Source: an uncultured Coriobacteriaceae bacterium (lineage in GTDB: Bacteria; Actinomycetota; Coriobacteriia; Coriobacteriales; Eggerthellaceae). From it: DNA of 12,303 nucleotides. How positions within the stretch are numbered: the stretch's first letter is position 1; each line of letters opens with the position of its first letter. Where the stretch lies: assembly GCA_900552365.1 (NCBI GenBank), contig URZP01000041.1, forward strand, positions 1 to 12,303. The letters run 5' to 3'. A model generated the notes under the pieces. That model was not told the DNA's origin, ran no database searches, and saw nothing but the letters and a program-made list of their open reading frames with translations. Below are positions 1 through 6,581 of this stretch, piece after piece. A program made the translations under genes and the position numbers.

Positions 1-1
1 C

Positions 2-1477
2 GTTACAACAATCGTTCCGATAATGGGGCTCAACGCCTTAGGGTTTCTTTGCTTTCCGCTTTACAGCTTGAAGCTTTCCCGAAAAAAACGACGGGGCGCG
101 GCTTTTGTTTTCGCCATCCTTTGGGTTGCAAGCCTCATCGTTGCAGCCACGGCCTCCTCGCCCATCGCGATCGTCGGTGCTGGCTACCTTTCGTTTTTCA
201 TTATGGGCATACTTGGCGCCAACGCCTATTTCGGTGTGGCGATGATGCTCGCGCAAAGCAATCGATTAATCACCTGCGTCGCGCTCGCTCACGCCGCAGG
301 TATCCTTCTCCATCTGATTTGCTTCCACATTCCACTAGGGAGAGCGGGAGACGCCGCCTTTCTGGGTCTCGGCATCATCGCCTTCTCGCTCGTGGCGCTC
401 TTCGGCTGGCCGTCGCTTCAGGCTCCCCTCGAAGGGACAGCGGTCGACAGCGTGGGCAACCCGATATACCCGCGCAAGATTCTCGACCCTCAGAAGTCCG
501 ACGCTTCGCCTAGCCCCCAAGAGCCGCGGCGATTCGCCTTCCAGCTTGTCACGCTTACCGTTCTGCTCGCAGCACTGTTCAACGGCCTCGATAGCTCAAC
601 CTCGCTCGGAGTTCCCTGGGTTAGCCAATATGCCGAAGTCTGGCCCCGGCTCGTCGTCGCAATCTGCGGAGTCGCAGCGGGCGTCTTCTTTGACATCGAT
701 CGTCATCGCCATATGGGAACGGTGGTTCTCTGCGTCGCATTCCTGGCTACCGCTGCGGCACTTGCCGCAGGGTCGGGTTCGAACTCCACAGTCTGCCGCG
801 TTGTGTTCTATGCAGCCTCGGGAATCTTTGCCGTGTTCAACTTGTCCCTGTTCATCTGGCTTGCGGCTTATATGCAAGTTCCCCAGCTATGGGCAGGAAT
901 GGGAAGAATCATCAGCAATGTCGTCACACTTGTCATCACGATTCCTTCGGCCGCCCTCGCGCAAGCCAATGACCAGGCGCTCACTTCGCTCGCCTTTGTG
1001 CTGTTCGCGGCTGTTCTCATCTTGATGACGCGCACAGGAATGCTCGCCCCCGATTACGAAGAGCGAATCTCGTCGTACTCCAAAAAGTCAACAGGCGCCG
1101 AAGAAGCACCCAAGCAGGAATGCGCAGGGGAATCCGGCCAAGAACCATTCAGGCAGGCCTCCCCTCGAACACCCGAAGAGGCCCTCGCGGCGTTTAGCGA
1201 ATCGTACGGACTCACGAAACGGGAAAGCGACGTTCTGGCCGCTGTGGTCGCCGACGAGCAACCGCTCAAATATGTTGCCGACAACTTAGGTGTCGGACTG
1301 CGAACCGTTCAACATCATCTCACCTCGCTGTACAAAAAGACGGGAACGCAGACGCGCGCGGGACTCACAGCACGCTTCATCGAAGAGGCGCAAAACGACC
1401 CACAAACAAGGGAGGCCCGCACTAAGCGGGCCGTTGAGGCTGTCCGCAGCAAGAACGCCGAAGGCGACGCATCGTAA
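2..1477 (+). CDS. LuxR-type transcriptional regulator with multi-pass membrane N-terminal domain, 5' end cut by window
   Basis: The reading frame is open to the window edge: seven codons before the first ATG (position 23) contain no stop, and the protein begins inside a hydrophobic segment, so the true start is probably outside. Counting from that ATG (484 aa), about ten hydrophobic segments span residues 1-342 in two blocks split by a polar loop near 131-170, an MFS-like or 12-TM arrangement. A polar linker (343-385) leads to a LuxR/GerE helix-turn-helix at about 396-454, with the recognition helix around RTVQHHLTSLYKK. A charged tail of about 30 residues follows. Known for the family: such membrane LuxR proteins are numerous in Eggerthellaceae and are thought to sense small molecules and act on nearby genes; most ligands are unknown. 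Inferred: a membrane-bound one-component sensor. No target can be named, because the only neighbour on this side is convergent. There is no receiver domain, so it is not a standard two-component response regulator. Confidence 0.88.
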   Translation, partial: VTTIVPIMGLNALGFLCFPLYSLKLSRKKRRGAAFVFAILWVASLIVAATASSPIAIVGAGYLSFFIMGILGANAYFGVAMMLAQSNRLITCVALAHAAGILLHLICFHIPLGRAGDAAFLGLGIIAFSLVALFGWPSLQAPLEGTAVDSVGNPIYPRKILDPQKSDASPSPQEPRRFAFQLVTLTVLLAALFNGLDSSTSLGVPWVSQYAEVWPRLVVAICGVAAGVFFDIDRHRHMGTVVLCVAFLATAAALAAGSGSNSTVCRVVFYAASGIFAVFNLSLFIWLAAYMQVPQLWAGMGRIISNVVTLVITIPSAALAQANDQALTSLAFVLFAAVLILMTRTGMLAPDYEERISSYSKKSTGAEEAPKQECAGESGQEPFRQASPRTPEEALAAFSESYGLTKRESDVLAAVVADEQPLKYVADNLGVGLRTVQHHLTSLYKKTGTQTRAGLTARFIEEAQNDPQTREARTKRAVEAVRSKNAEGDAS

Positions 1478-1588
1478 ACACGGGGACCATATCCCATTCC
1501 GCTTGAACCCATAGCTTCGCGATTGGCTGCGGCCAGCTGGAACCCGTGAGTCCACAATTGTCAGCGGCCACACTGCATATATGTAAAA

Positions 1589-1636
1589 GGCCCGCTCGGA
1601 AGCGGGCCGATTCGGCTTATTTTGTCCTATAAGCCG
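1589..1636. terminator. Tandem-hairpin bidirectional terminator between converging genes
   Basis: Two perfect 8-bp stems lie side by side. The first pairs 1589-1596 (GGCCCGCT) with 1601-1608 around a 4-nt loop. The second pairs 1613-1620 (CGGCTTAT) with 1629-1636 around an 8-nt loop. Read on the minus strand, the GC-rich stem is followed directly by TTTTACATATAT, a good U-tract for the 99-aa gene that ends at 1671. Read on the plus strand, the first stem is followed by a T-rich stretch from about 1617, which could end the LuxR-type regulator (stop at 1477). The rest of the 193-nt convergent gap shows nothing else recognisable. Confidence 0.75.
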
Positions 1637-1670
1637 CCGATTCGATATTCGATTGTGCTTGAAGCGTTCC

Positions 1671-1970
1671 CTACTCGGGTTTCACCGATGCGTAGAACGT
1701 GGCCTCGCCTGCAAGGTCGTTGACCGACTTGCCGTCTTTGAACGGAAGCGTCAAGAACTCGGAAAGTGTGGGAACCAATTCGCTGCAGTCAACGTAATGG
1801 CCCTTGTCATTCAGCTTGGACGTATCCTGCGCACGCCAGTAGCTGTCGTTCACATCGGACAGATAATAGCTCGCACCGTCGACATCCATGTAAACCGAAT
1901 GGTTCGCATGAAGGTAATTGGGGAGCTCCTCGAGAGATATCTCGAGAGCATCAGCTGCCTTAAGTCCCAT
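1671..1970 (-). CDS. Hypothetical protein, 99 aa, unknown function
   Basis: I do not recognise this protein. The frame can be extended to an ATG at 2036, but I chose the ATG at 1968-1970 because GGAGG stands five bases before it, the best ribosome-binding site in the window, while the longer form has no such site. The 99-aa product starts MGLKAADALEISLEEL, is acidic in its first half, has aromatic patches (SYYLSDVNDSYWRAQ, about 35-50) and a single Cys (about 64). No signal peptide or membrane segment is visible, so it is probably a small soluble cytoplasmic protein. It stands alone: convergent with the LuxR-type regulator and separated from the U32 gene upstream by a terminator, so it must have its own promoter in 1971-2095. 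That stretch is AT-rich for this window; a TATGAT box is present but no convincing -35 goes with it. Confidence 0.75.
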   Translation of the reverse strand: MGLKAADALEISLEELPNYLHANHSVYMDVDGASYYLSDVNDSYWRAQDTSKLNDKGHYVDCSELVPTLSEFLTLPFKDGKSVNDLAGEATFYASVKPE

Positions 1971-2096
1971 AGCGACCTCCTGTTTTCCAGGTTCAACTAA
2001 ATACGGTGAACTAATCATAGCAATTGAAGAGCGCATATATGGTCGGATTGTGAATTAATTTTGCCTGAGGACAATTAGCGTCATCCGAACGCAGCA

Positions 2097-2131
2097 AAAC
2101 AAAAAACGGCGCCTGATAGTTAAGCGCCGTT
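2097..2131 (-). terminator. Rho-independent terminator of the U32-containing operon
   Basis: On the minus strand, AACGGCGC (2124-2131) pairs perfectly with GCGCCGTT (2105-2112) around an 11-nt loop, and the stem runs straight into TTTTTTGTTTTG. It begins about 70 nt after the stop codon of the U32-family gene (2203). This is a textbook intrinsic terminator and most likely marks the 3' end of the clpC-ispD-ispF-cysS-U32 transcript. It also isolates the 99-aa gene further on. Confidence 0.9.
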
Positions 2132-2202
2132 AGCCGATCGAAAACAAGCCGAATGTGTGTTAGAAAGGCCCTTGGGCCGCGCACGCAAGCGAATACCGTC
2201 CG

Positions 2203-3570
2203 TTACAGACGGCGACTCAGGTAATCGCCCGGCTGAAGCTTAGACCCAACGAAGAACACGTAGTGCTCTTTCGAGCGGTTGGCCTTGGCAACAGGAAATT
2301 CCACCGAGTTAGCACGCACATCCTCAAACGAAACCTCACCACGCTCGACGAACGGCTTGCCGCCGTCTGCAGGGGCAAGCCACGCAATGCTGCGCGGGCG
2401 CACTAGGAACACGTCACGATGCGGTGACAGAACTTCAAGCTGGCCGCCCTCATCGAACGCGTTATGGCACGCAGCCGTAACGCGCCAGCGCGGGTTGCCA
2501 TCCGAGTCGGGCTCGGCCGACTCGCACTCTTCCACCGTGGCAACATGCACGCATTCTTTCACGTACCCGTCTCGTTCAGGAGATTGCGTCGCGCGGCCGT
2601 AATAGAAACCCGTTGAGTAAGGTCGATGCGAAATCGAAAGCAACTCGCGCGCAGCCGATTCAACGTCTCCCCCATCAAGAGCCTGACGATACGCATGCAC
2701 GACGGTGGCAACATAGAAAGCGCGCTTGTTGCGTCCCTCGATTTTCAAGGAGTCGACGCCTGCTCGACGAAGCTCGTCGATATGCTCGATCATGTTCAGA
2801 TCTTGCGCATTCAAAATGAACGAACCCGTCTGATCTTCCTCGATGGGGAAATACTCGCCCGGACGCTTCTCTTCCACCAAGGCATAGCTCCAACGACAGG
2901 ATTGAGCGCATGCGCCCTTGTTGCCCGAGCGACCGGTCATCCCCGCCGAAAGCAAGCAGCGGCCCGAATAAGCCATGCACATGGCACCATGCACGAACGC
3001 CTCAATCTCGAGGTCGCGCGGAGCATCGGCTTTCAAAGCCGCAATGTCTTCCAAGCTCATCTCTCGCGCACACACCACGCGCTTGGCGCCCAGCTCGTGC
3101 CACACGCACGCAGCCTCGGCATTCATGACCGACGCCTGGGTGCTGACATGAAGATCGACATGAGGTGCGTGCTTGCGGGCGATCGAGAAGGCACCCATGT
3201 CACCGATGATGAACGCGTCGACCCCCGCCGCATCAAGCGCCTCGCAATACGCGGGCAGCGTGGCGATGTCATCGCGACCCATGAGGATGTTCAGCGTGAC
3301 ATGAACCTTCACCCCACGTGCATGGGCGAAGAAAACCACGTTTGAGATTTCATCCAAGCGGAAGTTATCTGCGCGAGCGCGCATGCCGAAGCGATCGACG
3401 GCAAGGTATACGGCATCGGCGCCGAAACGAATAGCGGCCTGAAGCTGAGAAGGGCCGCCGGCCGGAGCCAGCAGCTCGGGAAGCTTCAACGTGGAAGCCT
3501 CGCCGATCTGCAGTCCAGCCGTCGGCGCCTTGCAATTCAAAAGAGACTCTTCACCCACGCGCCTACGCAC
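2203..3570 (-). CDS. U32-family protein (TrhP-like, probable tRNA U34 hydroxylation protein)
   Basis: About 455 aa. The core begins near residue 30 with LPELLAPAGG and GADAVYLAV, the usual opening of U32 proteins. The U32 signature is complete at 190-208: E190, F192, G195, C198, G203, C205 and a final Ser, followed by C221 and C225; these cysteines could hold an iron-sulphur cluster, as shown for the relatives UbiU/UbiV. Family knowledge: despite the name peptidase, members of this length such as E. coli TrhP and B. subtilis YrrN/YrrO act in prephenate-dependent 5-hydroxyuridine formation at tRNA position 34; longer RlhA modifies 23S rRNA. Length and the HRPYSTGFYYG segment favour the TrhP/YrrO group, but substrate is inferred. 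The nominal GTG start overlaps the cysS stop by 8 nt; its GGAG is only one base away, so a start a few codons downstream (GTG at 3558 or TTG at 3540) is possible. Last gene of the operon, translationally coupled to cysS. Confidence 0.9.
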   Translation of the reverse strand: MRRRVGEESLLNCKAPTAGLQIGEASTLKLPELLAPAGGPSQLQAAIRFGADAVYLAVDRFGMRARADNFRLDEISNVVFFAHARGVKVHVTLNILMGRDDIATLPAYCEALDAAGVDAFIIGDMGAFSIARKHAPHVDLHVSTQASVMNAEAACVWHELGAKRVVCAREMSLEDIAALKADAPRDLEIEAFVHGAMCMAYSGRCLLSAGMTGRSGNKGACAQSCRWSYALVEEKRPGEYFPIEEDQTGSFILNAQDLNMIEHIDELRRAGVDSLKIEGRNKRAFYVATVVHAYRQALDGGDVESAARELLSISHRPYSTGFYYGRATQSPERDGYVKECVHVATVEECESAEPDSDGNPRWRVTAACHNAFDEGGQLEVLSPHRDVFLVRPRSIAWLAPADGGKPFVERGEVSFEDVRANSVEFPVAKANRSKEHYVFFVGSKLQPGDYLSRRL

Positions 3571-5065
3571 GCTCCAAACGGCAGCCCTGCGGAGTGTCCT
3601 TTAGAATGAAGCCAAGCTCGGCCAAACGATCGCGAATCGCATCGGCGCGCGGCCAATCCTTCTGAGCGCGAGCATCAGCACGAGCGGCGATCAGGGCTGC
3701 TGCGGCCCCTTCGCCGTTGTCGCCCGCATAGCCGGCGATCTCCTGAGCAAGAGACAGAAGCTCGGCAGGATAAGACCCGGCATCGTCTTCCTTCACAGAC
3801 AACGCAGCCTGCATGTCGATACCCAAAACCGAAAGCGACTCGATGATCTGATCGCGCATGGCGATGGCGATGGTCTTGTCGGCAGCGGAAAGCTGCTTGC
3901 CGTCAAGCAGGGCGTTAGCGGTCGAAACGAACTCGAAAACACTGCCCAAAGCCTTGGGCGTATTGAAGTCGTCATCCATGGACTCGATGAACGCAAGGCT
4001 GGACTCACGCATGATGGGAGCGATCTGCTCGGGATCGAGCGAGTCGGCAGCGGCACCGTCGGCCTGAAGCAGCCAATCGATGTTCTTGATGGCATTCACG
4101 ATGCGGCCAAGCGCCGTATGAGCCTCGTCCAGACGGTCCTGAGAGAAATCGAGCGGGCTGCGGTAGTGCGTCTGCAGCATAAGAAAGCGCAAGTCGTTCG
4201 GATCAGTGGTCTTCAGCACGTCGCGTAGCAACTTGAAGTTGCCAAGCGACTTGCTCATCTTCTCAGAATTGATTTGAAGCATGCCGCCGTGCATCCAATG
4301 CTTCGAGAACTCACAACCGGTTGCCGCCATGGACTGAGCGCGCTCGTTCTCGTGGTGCGGGAACACCAAGTCGGCGCCGCCACCATGGATATCAAACGGA
4401 AGACCCAGGTACTTGCGAGACATCGCAGAGCACTCGATGTGCCAGCCAGGGCGGCCCTTGCCCCAAGGCGAATCCCATGCAGGCTCGCCGGGCTTCGCGG
4501 CCTTCCATACGGCAAAGTCAAGCGGGTCCTTCTTGCGATCCTCGATGCCTTCAGTGCGCAGATCGCGATGACCCGCCTCCATCTCGTCGATGTTGCGCCC
4601 CGAAAGCTTGCCGTACTGGTCAAACGAGCGGACGCTGAAGTACACATCGCCGTCAGCCTCGTAGGCATGGCCGCGCTCGATAAGCTGGAAAACCAGCTCG
4701 ATCATCGTATCGATTTCCTCGGTTGCCTTCGGGCGAACCGTAGGGTCTTTGACGTTGACGGAATGCATGTCCTCGATGAACGCCTTGGTGTACTGCTCGG
4801 CAACCTCTGCCGCGGTACGGCCTTCCTCGTTTGCCTTCTTGATGATCTTGTCGTCGACGTCAGTGACATTCGAGACGTACACGACCTCGAAGCCGCGCCA
4901 CTCAAGATAGCGCCTGATCACGTCAAACGAAATGAAGGTGCGCGCGTTGCCGATGTGAATGTAGTTGTAAACGGTAGGACCGCAGACATACATACGGATC
5001 TTACCCAGCTCCAAGGACTCGAGCTTAACCTTCGCGTGCAGCGCGGTATCGTAAATAGAAATCAT
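3563..5065 (-). CDS. cysS: Cysteine--tRNA ligase (CysRS)
   Basis: A class I aminoacyl-tRNA synthetase of 500 aa that charges tRNA-Cys with cysteine in the cytoplasm. The family landmarks are all present: the HIGH-type motif HIGN at 37-40, directly after C28-G-P-T-V-Y; the KMSKS loop at 269-273; and the zinc ligands C28, C212, H237 and E241, the last two in the stretch GADLVFPHHENE. The C-terminal end KDTPQGCRLER matches the anticodon-recognition end of the family (usually DTPQGTRW). The length is slightly above the usual 460-470 aa, with the extra residues in the C-terminal third, around 415-460. The ATG start has GGGAG five bases upstream. It begins 20 nt after the ispF stop and its own stop overlaps the next gene, so it is inside an operon. 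The order ispD-ispF-cysS is common in actinobacteria. No T-box leader is visible in front of it. Confidence 0.98.
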   Translation of the reverse strand: MISIYDTALHAKVKLESLELGKIRMYVCGPTVYNYIHIGNARTFISFDVIRRYLEWRGFEVVYVSNVTDVDDKIIKKANEEGRTAAEVAEQYTKAFIEDMHSVNVKDPTVRPKATEEIDTMIELVFQLIERGHAYEADGDVYFSVRSFDQYGKLSGRNIDEMEAGHRDLRTEGIEDRKKDPLDFAVWKAAKPGEPAWDSPWGKGRPGWHIECSAMSRKYLGLPFDIHGGGADLVFPHHENERAQSMAATGCEFSKHWMHGGMLQINSEKMSKSLGNFKLLRDVLKTTDPNDLRFLMLQTHYRSPLDFSQDRLDEAHTALGRIVNAIKNIDWLLQADGAAADSLDPEQIAPIMRESSLAFIESMDDDFNTPKALGSVFEFVSTANALLDGKQLSAADKTIAIAMRDQIIESLSVLGIDMQAALSVKEDDAGSYPAELLSLAQEIAGYAGDNGEGAAAALIAARADARAQKDWPRADAIRDRLAELGFILKDTPQGCRLERA

Positions 5066-5085
5066 ATTGTCTCCCTGTTCAGGAC

Positions 5086-5628
5086 CTATGCCTGATCTTT
5101 GTACAGCAAGCAGACGGCCGTGGCCGAAATGCCCTCTTCGCGGCCTTCGAAACCCAAATGCTCAGTGGTGGTTGCCTTCACGCCGACGTTTTCGACGGGA
5201 ATGCCCATCGCCTTGGCTAGATTGGCGCGCATCCCCTCGCGATGAGGGCTGAGCTTGGGCGCCTGAGCGGCAACGACCGTGTCGACGTCGATAATGCGAT
5301 AGCCCGCGTCGCGAACGACCTGCGCCACATACGAAAGCAGAACCATGGAATCGGCTCCCGCGTATGCCGGGTCGGTGTCGGGGAACAACTTCCCGATGTC
5401 GCCGCCACGGATGGCGCCAAGCAAAGCATCGGAAACGGCATGCGCAAGCACATCAGCATCGGAATGACCCAAAAGACCCAGCGTGTGAGGGATCTCAACC
5501 CCGCCAAGAATAAGCTTGCGGCCTTCTACCAAGGCATGAACATCCATACCCTGCCCCACACGCAATCGTGTGGGATCAAACGGCTCGGAAGCGATCGGCT
5601 TGGGTGCGACCATTGATTCGGCAGCCAT
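5086..5628 (-). CDS. ispF: 2-C-methyl-D-erythritol 2,4-cyclodiphosphate synthase
   Basis: Fifth enzyme of the MEP pathway: it cyclises the CDP-methylerythritol 2-phosphate to MEcPP with loss of CMP, as a homotrimer with divalent metals. In the form counted from the ATG at 5637, the metal ligands are D32 and H34 (in GQGMDVHAL) and H66 (in DVLAHAVSDALLGA), with the TTTE motif at 156-159; all keep the spacing of E. coli D8, H10, H42 and T132-E135. I prefer the ATG at 5626-5628 (180 aa): it shares one base with the ispD stop (TAATG) and has AAAAGGA nine bases before it, whereas the ATG at 5637 abuts GGA directly. Either way there are 21-24 extra residues before the RVGQGMDVH core. Translationally coupled to ispD, whose product acts two steps earlier in the pathway; ispE is not in the window. 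Confidence 0.96.
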   Translation of the reverse strand: MAAESMVAPKPIASEPFDPTRLRVGQGMDVHALVEGRKLILGGVEIPHTLGLLGHSDADVLAHAVSDALLGAIRGGDIGKLFPDTDPAYAGADSMVLLSYVAQVVRDAGYRIIDVDTVVAAQAPKLSPHREGMRANLAKAMGIPVENVGVKATTTEHLGFEGREEGISATAVCLLYKDQA

Positions 5629-6497
5629 TACTTGCATTCCTTTTGATACAAACGGATGACCGCAGCCTCAAGAAGATCGTAATCTTCAGGATACGTGAGC
5701 TTCAGGTTGTCGCGCTTGCCCTCGACCACCAGCACACGTCCGCCCAAACGCTCGATAAGCGCGGAGTCGTCGGTGCCGACGAAGCCGTCGGACAACGCCG
5801 AAGCATGGGCACGGCGATAGATGCCCGAGCGGAAGATCTGGGGCGTCTGAGCGTTCCAGAAAACGCTGCGGTCGGGGGTGCCCACGATGATGCCGTTCTC
5901 GACAACCTTGAGCGTATCAACCGCAGGACAAGCAACCACGGCGCCGTCGCAGTCGCTGTTGCCCTTGAGCATGGCAATGGTGTGCGAGATAAGCTCGGGG
6001 GTAACCAGCGGACGCGCGCCGTCATGAAGGATGACGCACTCGAATTCCTCGGGAACGAACTCAAGACCCGAGAACGCCGACTCTTGACGCGAGGGGCCCG
6101 AAGGGGCAACGACGACCGGGGTGACGAACGGGAACGGATCGATGGCACGCTTCAGATACTCATCAGCGCGTTCCTCGGGGCACACGACGACGATAAGGCC
6201 AACGTCGCCAACAGCATCGAATGCCTCGGCAGACCACGTGAGAACCGGCTTGCCGGCGATCTCGACCAGCTGCTTGCCGCCTTCTTTGCCGAAGCGCTCG
6301 CCCGAGCCGCCAGCCAAGATGATGGCGGCGGTTTTAGGATGCTTGTCCACCTTACCCGTAATGCAACGAAGAGAAGATCGAAGCGTTTCGAGATCGATAT
6401 CAGAATCGCGCTTGGTGCGAACAGCATCGGGGATGTCAAGCACATCGACGCTGCCCACCGCGTTCATGCGCGATGCAGGATCAGTGATTTGAGACAT
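5628..6497 (-). CDS. ispD: 2-C-methyl-D-erythritol 4-phosphate cytidylyltransferase, with N-terminal extension
   Basis: Third enzyme of the MEP pathway: it couples MEP with CTP to give CDP-methylerythritol. The nucleotide-binding loop AIILAGGSGERFG lies at 58-70 with K75 following, then HDGARPLV at 158-165, DTLK at 194-197, GTPDR at 206-210, FWNAQTPQIF at 213-222, GTDDSALIE at 241-249 and LKLTYPEDYDLLEA near the end. These are the conserved active-site segments of the family, including the CTP-stabilising lysines (K75, K266 here). The protein is 289 aa against a usual 225-240 because about 55 residues precede the catalytic core; that part is polar, resembles no domain I know, and contains DVLDIP and IDLETLRSSL. 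The start is supported by AAAAGGA five bases before the ATG. Its stop overlaps the ispF start. It follows clpC after an 84-nt gap with a hairpin, so it may have its own promoter or be read from the clpC transcript. Confidence 0.97.
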   Translation of the reverse strand: MSQITDPASRMNAVGSVDVLDIPDAVRTKRDSDIDLETLRSSLRCITGKVDKHPKTAAIILAGGSGERFGKEGGKQLVEIAGKPVLTWSAEAFDAVGDVGLIVVVCPEERADEYLKRAIDPFPFVTPVVVAPSGPSRQESAFSGLEFVPEEFECVILHDGARPLVTPELISHTIAMLKGNSDCDGAVVACPAVDTLKVVENGIIVGTPDRSVFWNAQTPQIFRSGIYRRAHASALSDGFVGTDDSALIERLGGRVLVVEGKRDNLKLTYPEDYDLLEAAVIRLYQKECK

Positions 6498-6539
6498 GGC
6501 GTTCCTTTTCTGCCGTCTTTTTCGATGGAACCATACTAC

Positions 6540-6565
6540 CGCGAGCGCGCCGAAGCGCGCACGCG
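6540..6565 (-). other. GC hairpin with C(UUCG)G loop between clpC and ispD, no U-tract
   Basis: On the minus strand GCGCGC, TTCG, GCGCGC (6545-6560) forms a 6-bp stem with an exceptionally stable UUCG loop closed by C-G, extended by a 4-bp CGCG stem beyond one T-T mismatch. It starts 17 nt after the clpC stop and lies 43 nt before the ispD start. The sequence after it on the minus strand (GTAGTATGG) has no run of T, so a standard terminator is unlikely. It may protect the clpC 3' end, mark RNA processing, or partly attenuate read-through into ispD. Confidence 0.55.
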
Positions 6566-6581
6566 ATTATCGAAAAGAAGG

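Noticed and set aside
1414..1432. Hairpin GGCCCGC-N5-GCGGGCC inside the 3' end of the LuxR-type gene, nearly the same stem as the terminator at 1589
   Set aside because: It has no T-run on either strand and lies within coding sequence; the resemblance to the later stem is probably chance in GC-rich codons.
1575..2041. The 9-mer GCATATATG occurs on both sides of the 99-aa gene (1575-1583 and 2033-2041)
   Set aside because: Too short and AT-simple to be taken as attachment sites or insertion footprints, and no other sign of mobility is present.
5066..5085. T-box or other leader regulating cysS
   Set aside because: Only 20 nt separate ispF and cysS, leaving no room for such an element.
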